Assembly: GCA_002163155.1 (NCBI GenBank)
Contig: MAAO01000005.1
Span: 1-64,000, forward strand
DNA from: Halobacteriovorax marinus
Lineage (GTDB): Bacteria; Bdellovibrionota; Bacteriovoracia; Bacteriovoracales; Bacteriovoracaceae
DNA: 64,000 bases
Direction of reading: 5' to 3'
Part shown: positions 46,246 through 55,763 of the stretch, one piece after another
Layout: each line of letters starts with the position of its first letter
Numbering within the stretch: position 1 is the first letter of the stretch
Made by a program: the position numbers and the translations under genes
The notes under the pieces: generated by a model
Databases searched by the model: none
What the model was told of the DNA's origin: nothing
The model's input: only the letters and a program-made list of their open reading frames with translations

Positions 46246-47202
46246 ATGGAGATGTTCCCCTCTGTTTTAGAGTCAATAAAAGACTTAAATAAGCGACAAA
46301 TTGATGGAGTCCTAGAATTGGCCCAGAAATTAAAGCATCGCCAAGACACCCCTTTCTCTTTTTCAAATAAAACTCCAATCATCGCCACATCTTTTCTAGA
46401 AAATTCAACAAGAACAAAACATTCATTTGAAGTGGCCATAGCAAAACTTGGTTGTACTTACGTAAATTTTGAAGCTGAAAAATCTTCTTTAAAGAAAGGC
46501 GAAACTCTTGAACAAACTCTACTGACATTGTTTGGTCAAGGTGTTGAACTATGTATCATAAGAACATCGGTTTCAAATGAACTTACAAAATTTAAAGAAA
46601 ATCCTCCAATAAAAATTATTAATGGAGGAGATGGTACTCATCAACACCCCACACAGGCTTTATTAGATCTCTTCACTTTATTTGAGAATGATATAAGTAT
46701 AGAGGGAAAGACAATCTGTATTGCAGGAGACGTGATTCACTCAAGAGTGGGTCATTCCCTAATTGATTTACTTCCAATGTTTGGTGCCAAAATAATACTC
46801 TTTGGGCCAAAAGGATTTGTTCCTGAAAACCTACAAAGTGATTCAGTGACTGTAACTCATGAACGCCAAGAAGCTCTTGAAAAAATGGACATACTCTATC
46901 TTCTAAGAGCTCAAAAGGAACGTCACGGTAAAGAGCTAAATATCGACTTTGATAACTACCACAATGAATATGGTTTCGATCTTAAAACGATAGAATCTCT
47001 TAATAGAAAAGTGCCTGTCATGCATCCAGGCCCTGCCAATATTGGTATTGAAATAAGTAAAGATCTCATTTGTTCTCCTTATTACCTAGGGCATGAACAA
47101 GTAAGAAATTCAATTTATCTAAGAATGTCTCTAATCGAGGCGATTCTACAAAACGGAGCAAAGAACATTGGTTTCAAAGAAAATGATTTCTTCAAAAACT
47201 AA
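46246..47202 (+). CDS. pyrB: Aspartate carbamoyltransferase catalytic chain
   Basis: PyrB makes carbamoyl-aspartate, the first committed step of pyrimidine synthesis. The carbamoyl phosphate site STRTKHSFE (about 58-66) and GDGTHQHPTQALLD (about 127-140) identify it, and the closing MHPGPANIGIE replaces the usual MHPGPxNRG/E. The length is 318 residues. AAGGAAG lies before the ATG. No pyrI or pyrC is adjacent. It is followed 74 bases later by fused carAB. Confidence 0.95.
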   Translation: MEMFPSVLESIKDLNKRQIDGVLELAQKLKHRQDTPFSFSNKTPIIATSFLENSTRTKHSFEVAIAKLGCTYVNFEAEKSSLKKGETLEQTLLTLFGQGVELCIIRTSVSNELTKFKENPPIKIINGGDGTHQHPTQALLDLFTLFENDISIEGKTICIAGDVIHSRVGHSLIDLLPMFGAKIILFGPKGFVPENLQSDSVTVTHERQEALEKMDILYLLRAQKERHGKELNIDFDNYHNEYGFDLKTIESLNRKVPVMHPGPANIGIEISKDLICSPYYLGHEQVRNSIYLRMSLIEAILQNGAKNIGFKENDFFKN

Positions 47203-47276
47203 ATTCGCTTTCACTAAAAATTATATTATTCAAATATACAGCACTGTTACCTTTAAAATTTGGGAGAGACACACCT

Positions 47277-50200
47277 ATGTCTAATGTTATCGATTTTAAT
47301 AATTCATTACAACAATCTAACGTTTTCATTCACTTTGATGATGGAACAACTTTCAAAGCGAAAGTTAACAGACCTAAGGACGACAAACAATTAGAGAAAG
47401 GAATTTGGGGAGAAGCCGCTTTCACAACAGGAATGAGTGGTTACCAAGAAACGATGACTGATCCTTCCTTCTTAGGACAGCATATAATTTTCTCGAACTC
47501 CCACATTGGAAATTATGAATTTGATGAAAGAGTTAGCCAGTCCAGCTCAGTTCATGCAACAACAATTATCGCCAGAAACTTTTCACCAAACAAATTTCTC
47601 AACAATATTGATGTGCCTCTCATAAGTTCCCTTGATACGAGACAGTTAGTAAAATTTATCGTGAATAAAAAAGGTAGTCATAAATCAGTCATTACAACAA
47701 CTGAGCAAGCTCCTTCAAAAGAAGAATTTGAAAAGGGTGAGCTACATTGTAGTGATTTAAAAAGGGTCTCACAGGAAAGAGCTGAAGTTTTAATTGAAGG
47801 AAAAAATCCAATAGTTGTCATGAATTATGGAATAAAATCCTCTATAATAGACAATTTAAAATCACTAAACCTTCCTCTAGTTTCTCTTCCTTATAATTCA
47901 ACCAGTAAAGAAGTTTTAAATTTCGATCCAAGAATGATCTTTCTTTCAAATGGTCCTGGTGACCCAAGAGATTATACAGATGAAATCAAAGTTGTTAGTG
48001 AACTCTTGCAAACCAAAGTCCCCATAAGAGGGATATGTCTTGGCCACCAACTTATTTGCCTAGGACTAAAAGCCGAAATTATAAAACTCCCATTTGGTCA
48101 ACGTGGTGTTAATCATCCATGTTTTGATCACATTGAGGGAAATATTATCATCACCAGTCAAAACCATGGTTACGCCACAGATGAAGTAAGTTTTGACTCT
48201 ATTGCTAAAGAGAATATCTCAAATAGAAATTACTTTGTTCACTATAAGTCACTGTTCGATTTATCAATTGAAGGAATATCCTCTACTGATCACTTTGTTA
48301 AGAGTGTTCAGTTTCATCCAGAAGCACTTCCGGGTCCTACGGACGCTTCAATATTTTTTGAAGAAATCAAATCATACTTAACCGGCGTTGTAGAACCAGA
48401 CATTAAAGTAAATGATTTACACGATATGATTGATGTTCATAAAGGTGTAGAAAAAGAAATTCCTTATAAGAAGATTCTTTTAATAGGATCAGGACCCATA
48501 AAGATTGGCCAAGCTAGTGAATTTGACTACTCGGGAACTCAAGCATGTAAGGCCTTAAAAGATCTTGGTGTAGATGTCATTCTCTTGAATTCAAATCCCG
48601 CAACAATCATGACAGACCCAGACATGGCCTATAGGACTTTTATTGAGCCTATTACGAAAGAGACAATCAAAAAAATCATACAGAAAGAAAATGTTGATGC
48701 TGTCCTCTCCACCATGGGAGGCCAAACAGCTCTGAATATCTGTATTGAGTTAGAAGAAGAGAGTTATTTAAAAGATAATGGCGTAGCTCTACTTGGTGCC
48801 AACGTAGACACAATTAATAAAACTGAAGATAGAGGCCTATTCGCAAAAGAGCTTGATACCTTAGGCTATCAAACAGGAAAGAGATTTAGGGGTCATTCAA
48901 AAGAAGAGGCCATAGAGTTAGCTGAAAAAAGTGTTGAGTATCCCTTAATCATCAGAAGAGATTTTGCTCTTGGAGGAAAGGGAGCTGCACTCGTTCACAA
49001 CATAGATGACTTAAATGAAGTTTTTACAACAGATTTAAAGTTTCCCATAACGATGGAAAAGTCACTTCTTGGATGGAAAGAAATTGAACTTGAAGTCATG
49101 GTGGATAAGAATAAGAATGGTGTCATCATTTGTGCTATTGAAAATATTGATCCTTGTGGAATACATACTGGAGACTCAATAACGGTAGCTCCAGCTCAAA
49201 CAATTTCAGACCGCTGCTATCAGCAACTTAGAACTATGTCTCTGACGATTGCAAAACATATGGGAGTCGTAGCAGGTGGTGCGAATGTTCAATTTGCTAT
49301 AAACCCAGAAAATGAAGATGATATTGTTGTCATCGAAATGAATCCAAGAGTATCAAGATCATCTGCCCTTGCTTCAAAAGCGACTGGTTATCCCATTGCT
49401 AAAATATCTGCATTACTAGCAGTAGGATATACCCTCAGAGAGATTCTAAACGATATTACAAAAGCTTCTCCAGTGGCCTTTGAACCTTCTCTTGATTATG
49501 TAGCGATAAAAATTCCCATTTTTCCATTTAGTAAGTTTCCATCTTCTTCGCAGGAGCTAGGACCATCAATGCGTTCCGTAGGAGAAGTCTTAGCACTTGG
49601 TTCTTCTTTAAATGAAGCTTTCTTTAAAGCTCTTAGATCATTAGAAATAGGTCTTGAAATACCAAGCTTAAGCCAACTAAAAACGGCTCCTGTTAGTATA
49701 AGTAAAGATTATATTACAAATCGCTTAGAAAGCCCTCTACAACTTAGCCTATTGAGTGCCCTTGAGGCCCTTAGACTTGGCTTTTCTGTCGATGAAGTTT
49801 TTGAGAAAACTAAAATCACAAAGTGGTTTATAGAACAAATGGCCCTTGTTCACGACACAGAAGTTAAGTTGAAAAAAGACAAGACACTAATAGATGATAA
49901 ACAACATCTATTAGAGTACAAACGTCTAGGTCTTTCAGATAAATACTTGGCGCTTTTAACTAATCAAGGTCAGCAGAAAATTTTAACCAAGAGATTTGAA
50001 CACAAGATCTTTCCTGTGTACAAAGCTGTTGATACTTGTTCTGGCGAATTCAATGCTAGAACTCCCTACTTCTATTCAACTTACTGGGATGAAAATGAAG
50101 CCGAGTCTCTTTCAGAAAATGGCAAGTCAGTAGTCATTTTAGGATCTGGCCCAAATAGAATTGGACAAGGAATTGAATTTGATTACTCCTGTGTAAAGTC

Positions 50201-51686
50201 TTGCCAACAATTGGAAAAAGAAAACATTCAATCAATCATGATCAACTCTAATCCTGAAACTGTGAGTACTGATTATGATAGTTCAGACAGGCTATACCTC
50301 TCTGCTCTCTACTCTGAAGATCTATTTGATATTTTAATGAACGAAAATCCTTTTGGTGTGATTACTTCATTCTCTGGACAAACAGGAATTAATATTCGTT
50401 CCTACATAGAAGACAGCTTTAGAAATGAGTTTAGAACTTTTAATTTCTTAGGCCCAAGCTTAGAGACATTAGAATTAACTGAAGATAGGAAACTCTTTAG
50501 CCAAATCACTAAGAAGGTTCCCCTTGCCCACACTAAGGCCAAGGAAGTTCAAGGTTATAAGAGTCTTATCAATGCTTTAACGGAAATTGGACTACCAGTT
50601 ATAATTAGACCTAGTTACGTTATCGGTGGAGAGAGTATGTACATCTTCCACTCCCACGAAGATGTTGAGAACTTACCTCCCGCTCTTTTGGATCAACTAA
50701 AAACAAGCAACACTATTTTTCAAGTTGAAACTTACCTAGAGCAGGCCATTGAGTACGACGTAGACCTTATTAGAGATGAGTCTGGAAATTGTGTTTTTAC
50801 AGTTTGTGAACATATTGAATACGCCGGGGTTCACTCTGGTGACTCAGGAATGATTAGTCCTCCTATTAGGTTAACAAGAAAACTAAAAGATAAAATGGAA
50901 AGTATTTCAATTGAACTTGCAAAAGAGCTTAACATTATTGGACCTATTAATTTTCAATATGCTATTAAGGAAGACAAAATATACTGTATAGAAGCTAATC
51001 CAAGAGGATCTAGAACACTGCCATTCCTATCAAAAGCTGCTAATATTTCACTACCACAAATTGCTACTCAGGCCATGTTAGGTTTAAAGATAAAACCTTG
51101 GAGATTAGAAAATCCCTCTTACTTTTGTGTAAAACAATCAACATTTCCCTTCGATAGATTCATCCAAGATAATATTATCCTAGGACCAAAAATGAGGTCT
51201 ACGGGAGAAACCCTCGGTATTGACCAAGATAAAGATCATGCAATATTAAAATCTTATCTTGGGAACTATCCCAATATTGATAAGCCAGGAAAAATTCTCA
51301 TGTCTCTTGCTGATCACAGTAAAGATGCCGTTATGCCTTATTTGAAACAGCTCCATCTCAAGGGATATAGTTTTTGTGCCACAAAAGGAACTTACGAATT
51401 CATAAAGAACCAAGGAATTGGTTGTGAGTTAATAGCAAAAATTGAAGAAAAAGGTGGGACTTCACTCTTAGAAGTTTTAAAGCGCGAAGATATTGTCATG
51501 GTCTTTAATACTCCAATGGATAAAGGTTCTTCAAAGTCAGATGGTGAACACATAAGAAACTCTGCTATACAGTACGGAATACCTTGCTTTACTAGACCCG
51601 AGAATATTGTTTCTGTAGTTGAATCAATTACAGGAAGTCATATTGAAAATATTACTCCTGTTAACCTTCAGGAGATGCACTCGTGA
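47277..51686 (+). CDS. carAB: Carbamoyl-phosphate synthase, fused glutaminase and synthetase
   Basis: One 1469-residue frame carries both subunits of carbamoyl-phosphate synthase, which makes carbamoyl phosphate from glutamine, bicarbonate and ATP. Residues 1-370 are CarA: the oxyanion strand is FLSNGPGDP, nucleophile Cys 254 is in RGICLGHQ, and the His-Glu pair is in FHPEA (347/349). After a linker of about 25 residues, CarB starts at about 397 (LLIGSGPIKIGQASEFDYSG) with its two ATP-grasp halves (second at about 955: LGSGPNRIGQGIEFDYS) and the C-terminal MGS-like domain. The subunits are separate in E. coli but fused in animal CPS. The frame is uninterrupted. Confidence 0.96.
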   Translation: MSNVIDFNNSLQQSNVFIHFDDGTTFKAKVNRPKDDKQLEKGIWGEAAFTTGMSGYQETMTDPSFLGQHIIFSNSHIGNYEFDERVSQSSSVHATTIIARNFSPNKFLNNIDVPLISSLDTRQLVKFIVNKKGSHKSVITTTEQAPSKEEFEKGELHCSDLKRVSQERAEVLIEGKNPIVVMNYGIKSSIIDNLKSLNLPLVSLPYNSTSKEVLNFDPRMIFLSNGPGDPRDYTDEIKVVSELLQTKVPIRGICLGHQLICLGLKAEIIKLPFGQRGVNHPCFDHIEGNIIITSQNHGYATDEVSFDSIAKENISNRNYFVHYKSLFDLSIEGISSTDHFVKSVQFHPEALPGPTDASIFFEEIKSYLTGVVEPDIKVNDLHDMIDVHKGVEKEIPYKKILLIGSGPIKIGQASEFDYSGTQACKALKDLGVDVILLNSNPATIMTDPDMAYRTFIEPITKETIKKIIQKENVDAVLSTMGGQTALNICIELEEESYLKDNGVALLGANVDTINKTEDRGLFAKELDTLGYQTGKRFRGHSKEEAIELAEKSVEYPLIIRRDFALGGKGAALVHNIDDLNEVFTTDLKFPITMEKSLLGWKEIELEVMVDKNKNGVIICAIENIDPCGIHTGDSITVAPAQTISDRCYQQLRTMSLTIAKHMGVVAGGANVQFAINPENEDDIVVIEMNPRVSRSSALASKATGYPIAKISALLAVGYTLREILNDITKASPVAFEPSLDYVAIKIPIFPFSKFPSSSQELGPSMRSVGEVLALGSSLNEAFFKALRSLEIGLEIPSLSQLKTAPVSISKDYITNRLESPLQLSLLSALEALRLGFSVDEVFEKTKITKWFIEQMALVHDTEVKLKKDKTLIDDKQHLLEYKRLGLSDKYLALLTNQGQQKILTKRFEHKIFPVYKAVDTCSGEFNARTPYFYSTYWDENEAESLSENGKSVVILGSGPNRIGQGIEFDYSCVKSCQQLEKENIQSIMINSNPETVSTDYDSSDRLYLSALYSEDLFDILMNENPFGVITSFSGQTGINIRSYIEDSFRNEFRTFNFLGPSLETLELTEDRKLFSQITKKVPLAHTKAKEVQGYKSLINALTEIGLPVIIRPSYVIGGESMYIFHSHEDVENLPPALLDQLKTSNTIFQVETYLEQAIEYDVDLIRDESGNCVFTVCEHIEYAGVHSGDSGMISPPIRLTRKLKDKMESISIELAKELNIIGPINFQYAIKEDKIYCIEANPRGSRTLPFLSKAANISLPQIATQAMLGLKIKPWRLENPSYFCVKQSTFPFDRFIQDNIILGPKMRSTGETLGIDQDKDHAILKSYLGNYPNIDKPGKILMSLADHSKDAVMPYLKQLHLKGYSFCATKGTYEFIKNQGIGCELIAKIEEKGGTSLLEVLKREDIVMVFNTPMDKGSSKSDGEHIRNSAIQYGIPCFTRPENIVSVVESITGSHIENITPVNLQEMHS

Positions 51687-52396
51687 TTAAGGCCTCTGAA
51701 AGAGTATTTGTTGCACTTGATAATATGACTAAAGAAGAAATCTTTTCATTTTTAAGCGTATGTTATCCAGGTATAACTCATATAAAAATAGGATTAGAGG
51801 TATTTAATAAATTTGGGCCTAGTATTGTAGAAGAAATTTACAAGCTCTATCCAATTGATATCTTTCTTGATTTAAAGCTGCACGATATTCCAAACACAGT
51901 AAAAAAGGCCATCGCTTCACTAGAAGGATTGCCAATTAAGTTTCTTACTGTTCACCTAAGTGGCGGAAGAGAAATGTTAAAACAGGCAATGATTGCAAAA
52001 GATAAGTACTTACCGGGATGTAAACTTCTCGGAGTAAGTATACTCACTTCATTAGATGAAGCTGATTTAAAAGAGATATGGTCTGTGACTGATATGAATC
52101 AGGCTTTTATTAATCTATTTAAACTAGCGAGTGATTGTAAGATTGATGGTGTAGTTTGTTCTGCAAAAGAACTTGAGCTAGTAAAATCTTTTGAAAATTC
52201 CCTCATCACCGTTTGTCCTGGAATACGCTTTAGTGATGAAATTGCTCTTGGGAATACTGGCGATCAAAAGAGAGTTCTCTCTCCTAAAGAGGCCTTCCAA
52301 AATGGAGCAAGTTATCTCGTCATGGGTAGGTCTCTCACTAAGGCACTAGATTTAAAAGAAAGAATACAGAATCTCCAAAACTTGCCCATTAATTAG
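51683..52396 (+). CDS. pyrF: Orotidine 5'-phosphate decarboxylase
   Basis: PyrF performs the last step to UMP. The 237 residues show FVALDN near the start, the catalytic DLKLHDIPNTV (about 62-72), and the closing PGIR and MGRSLTKA phosphate-binding motifs. The start is a GTG overlapping the carAB stop (GTGA), with AGGAG eight bases upstream, so it is translationally coupled to carAB. This completes a pyrB-carAB-pyrF cluster. pyrC, pyrD and pyrE are not here. Confidence 0.95.
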   Translation: MIKASERVFVALDNMTKEEIFSFLSVCYPGITHIKIGLEVFNKFGPSIVEEIYKLYPIDIFLDLKLHDIPNTVKKAIASLEGLPIKFLTVHLSGGREMLKQAMIAKDKYLPGCKLLGVSILTSLDEADLKEIWSVTDMNQAFINLFKLASDCKIDGVVCSAKELELVKSFENSLITVCPGIRFSDEIALGNTGDQKRVLSPKEAFQNGASYLVMGRSLTKALDLKERIQNLQNLPIN

Positions 52397-52407
52397 GGCA
52401 AGCATTT
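52381..52407 (+). terminator. Stem-loop terminator overlapping the pyrF stop
   Basis: CTTGCCC (52381-52387) and GGGCAAG (52396-52402) form a perfect 7-bp stem with an 8-base loop, followed by CATTTTC. The pyrF stop codon (52394-52396) lies inside it. The T tail is short, so it may be a weak terminator. Confidence 0.65.
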
Positions 52408-52499
52408 TCAACAAATCTCCGTATTTTCAAGCTATTACAAAAATACTTAAGTATTTTCCTCAACTTATCCGATAATTAGTCTGGAGAAGAGGAAACTAA

Positions 52500-55400
52500 A
52501 TGAAAAAAATCTTACTTACATTGATTCTATTAATTTCTGCTCATTCAAATGCACTGAATTTTTCAGTCGAGAAAGTTCATCTACAAGAAGGTATCAAGTG
52601 CTTACAAAAGCAATATGGCATTGATATTAATGGGGCCAAGAGTTCCGCAATTGTAGAAAAAATGAACTGTTCGCAAAAGGCACAAGTATCAAAAGATGGT
52701 GAGATTACGAATTTAAATTGTCCTAATGATCCTGTATTTGAAGGTTTCTTTACAAGGGGTTATTCTCATAAATATCAAAATAATTGCCTTAGATCTGACC
52801 GAAATAAAACAACGAACATTTACGAAAATGTGAACTGTGCTTGTGTTAGAGAAACTCTTAAAGGTGATTTTAAAGGAAATGAAGAGAAACAAGAACAACT
52901 TCTAAAAGATAGACTAAAACAATTTAAGAAAGATCTTACAGTTAAAGCGAACGCAAAAATTGGTGCAAAATTAGTTGGAAAGTTTAAAAATATTATTAAG
53001 ACAGATATCATTCTAGGTACTGACAAAAAGAAGAGACATTGCTTTAATAAAAAATTTCCAACAAAATTAATGAACTTCATTAATTCTAAAAGCTGTGATG
53101 GCCATAGAGAAAACTTAGGAAAGAGAATGAAAGCTCTCTTTGGAGATTCTCTTGACCTAGATATTGCAGATGAAGACACTAATGAAGCTATCATTGCTAA
53201 ATTTAAAAATGCCTTAAATAACACTAATAAAAGTGCTTATGGAAAGGTTTCTGCTGATTCTTGTTTAAAAGATTCTCCAAATTTTAAAAAACTTTTTATA
53301 AAGTCAGTAAATCAGCCCCGCTTCGTTCAAATGGATGAGACTTTTGATGGTTTCTTAAAACACAGAAATCTAAAATACTCAAATCCAAATGCTGGAAACT
53401 TGAAGGATGATTTTTACAAGTATTTCAAAGATAAGAACATTCAACTTCACCCCATCTTGCAATCGATGGCCCATAATGATCTTCGAGGACTACTTAAAAA
53501 TATTCAAGCTAGAACTAAAGCAGGCATGACTCTGGATGACTTCTTAAGATCAAACAAGGGTGAAAACCAAAAACTAGCTCTTGAATCGTCAAAAATGATG
53601 TGTGCCTACGCTTTCGGAGATATGACAAATGTTCTTTGCCCAAAGGCAGACTTAGCTTTTGATGACCCCAAGCTAATTGACTCTATTTTTTCTTCGACTA
53701 ATTCTAGAGAAAATTCAGATTTAGAGAAGTTCAAAAAATCAAATATACTCAATCTAAAAGCTCTCTACTGTGAACAAAATGATCTTCACTCTATTGATAA
53801 AGATGGAAAGATACTCTTATTAAAAGAAAAATTTTCTCAATTACAAGAAAGTAAGATCAAAACTCGTAGATTAAAAACTCAAGATTTTGATAAATCAATT
53901 TCTATTCTAGATAAAGGTTCTGCTAAAGAAGCAATGAATCATTTAATGCTAGACCTTAATGATCAAATTGCTATTAGTAAATCTGGAGATAAAATCACTG
54001 AAGAAGAAGTTCGTGATGAAGTTGTAACACATAGAAAACTTGGAAGACTAAATCATTTCATTGACTATTTTACTATAAAGAGAAATAAATCAAATGTAGA
54101 TGGTCAAAAGCTAAAGATATCAAAAAACAAGAGAAATGATTTTGTTAACTCATTACTAAAGCTAAGAGAGAAGCTCGAAAATAAAAAAGTAAAAAGCGTC
54201 GAACAATTAAGTTATCAAATACATGACATTGGAAATAATTCTAATATCAGCAAGAAGGCCTTCGCCAAGAAGTTTGTAAAAAACTATAAAGACAGAGATT
54301 ACACAAATGGCATAACTGAATATATGGGACACTTTGATACCCCTAAACACTTTAATTCAAAAGTGCCAAAATGTGCTGCAGGCTTTAGCAATATGTATTG
54401 TAATACTATCACTGGTCTACAAGGAATAGATTTTAAGAAAATCAACTGTTCTCCTGCAAAATTATCGGGGGCCGCTGTTGATTTCATAACTAAAACTATT
54501 GGCAAAAAAGATTACCATCAAAGTTTTTGTGATATTAGAATTCCTAATCAAAAGATGTCCGCAGAAATCACAAGTAAAGTATCTCAGTTCATTAAAGATA
54601 AAATAAAAGAGCCCAAATTTTGTAGCTCACAAGATTATGATTCTTTCGCAGAAAATATGGCAAAAGACTTTGATATTGGTAGAGACAGTCACCACTTCAA
54701 TGACAGTAGCAGAGGTATTGGAGAACGTTTTATTGATACAATGAGAAAATCAACAAGTGGTATCGCCACAAATACTAAAGAGGAAAGTTCTTCTATTTTT
54801 TCTGACCTTGGAACAAATTTTTCGACCAACGTTTTTTCAAATAAAAGTACTACCACAGATCTCGTTAGAGCAAACGATATAACCAACTCTAATTCTACAA
54901 GTATTTTTAATGGAGTAAAACAAACAGCATCTAAACCTCTTAAAAATAACCAAATAGCTCAAAAGAAAGTGAATAGTCAAAAGATAGATCAGTCGAACCA
55001 AGATTTACTTGATTACATTAAACAACTTGAAGAAAAAATTACCAAACAAGAGGAAAACTTCACAGAAAGAGAGAATAAAGATGCTCCTATTACGGAGTTA
55101 GATGAGCTAAGAAAAGAAATTGATAAACTCAGAGTAAAAACTGCTGAAGTAAAAAAACAATATAAAGAAAAGTCCAAGGCGATTGCCTCAGATAAGAAGA
55201 AAGCCTCTCCTACCGCTAGTTCAAGTTCAAGAACTAATGTATTTGGAGTTCCTTCATCTAATCAAGGTACAGTTGCGGCAAGTGCACCTGAGGAGTTTTC
55301 AGAGCAAGAGCAGGTGCAAACAGTAGCGCCTACAACTGCTAGTCAAGTAAACGCTAATCCAGGAACAAGTGCCAACTCAAACTCAACAGCAAATTCAAAC

Positions 55401-55763
55401 GTAAGTCTAAGCCTTAATGAGCAATTTGATGAAATTCTAAGTAAGTCAGGTTCAAAAGAGAGTGTAGAAATAAGTTTTAATAATGAAAAATTCCAACTTG
55501 AACTAGCTGTTTCTGAAGATGGAGAAATGATTTGTAAATTTTCTGACCAAAAGCTTAATGAAACAAATAGAGAAGAACTAGATCAAATATGTAAAGGCTA
55601 TATTGAATCTATCAACAAGAGAAATGTGGCCTCAGAGGACGAAAGTAAAAATTTACTTAAGAAAAAGAAGCCTGTAAAAAAAGAAAAATTGGGTAAGCCT
55701 CCTACAAAACTTAAAAGACAAAAATTTAATGTAGAAGATCTAAACCAGGTCCTTGAAAATTAA
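52500..55763 (+). CDS. Very large secreted protein of unknown function
   Basis: The product has 1087 residues with a signal peptide (MKKILLTLILLISAHSNA). No domain is recognised. The N-terminal 130 residues hold most of the Cys residues (about seven), suggesting disulfides. A long Lys-rich helical body follows (about 130-830). A coiled coil (about 840-905, with KQLEEKITKQEENFTE) leads into a Ser/Ala/Asn low-complexity linker (about 905-970). The C-terminal 115 residues are charged and end in a Lys-rich tail. GGAGAAGAGG precedes the ATG. It is a candidate envelope or secreted structural protein, and its role cannot be read from sequence. Confidence 0.8.
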   Translation: MKKILLTLILLISAHSNALNFSVEKVHLQEGIKCLQKQYGIDINGAKSSAIVEKMNCSQKAQVSKDGEITNLNCPNDPVFEGFFTRGYSHKYQNNCLRSDRNKTTNIYENVNCACVRETLKGDFKGNEEKQEQLLKDRLKQFKKDLTVKANAKIGAKLVGKFKNIIKTDIILGTDKKKRHCFNKKFPTKLMNFINSKSCDGHRENLGKRMKALFGDSLDLDIADEDTNEAIIAKFKNALNNTNKSAYGKVSADSCLKDSPNFKKLFIKSVNQPRFVQMDETFDGFLKHRNLKYSNPNAGNLKDDFYKYFKDKNIQLHPILQSMAHNDLRGLLKNIQARTKAGMTLDDFLRSNKGENQKLALESSKMMCAYAFGDMTNVLCPKADLAFDDPKLIDSIFSSTNSRENSDLEKFKKSNILNLKALYCEQNDLHSIDKDGKILLLKEKFSQLQESKIKTRRLKTQDFDKSISILDKGSAKEAMNHLMLDLNDQIAISKSGDKITEEEVRDEVVTHRKLGRLNHFIDYFTIKRNKSNVDGQKLKISKNKRNDFVNSLLKLREKLENKKVKSVEQLSYQIHDIGNNSNISKKAFAKKFVKNYKDRDYTNGITEYMGHFDTPKHFNSKVPKCAAGFSNMYCNTITGLQGIDFKKINCSPAKLSGAAVDFITKTIGKKDYHQSFCDIRIPNQKMSAEITSKVSQFIKDKIKEPKFCSSQDYDSFAENMAKDFDIGRDSHHFNDSSRGIGERFIDTMRKSTSGIATNTKEESSSIFSDLGTNFSTNVFSNKSTTTDLVRANDITNSNSTSIFNGVKQTASKPLKNNQIAQKKVNSQKIDQSNQDLLDYIKQLEEKITKQEENFTERENKDAPITELDELRKEIDKLRVKTAEVKKQYKEKSKAIASDKKKASPTASSSSRTNVFGVPSSNQGTVAASAPEEFSEQEQVQTVAPTTASQVNANPGTSANSNSTANSNVSLSLNEQFDEILSKSGSKESVEISFNNEKFQLELAVSEDGEMICKFSDQKLNETNREELDQICKGYIESINKRNVASEDESKNLLKKKKPVKKEKLGKPPTKLKRQKFNVEDLNQVLEN

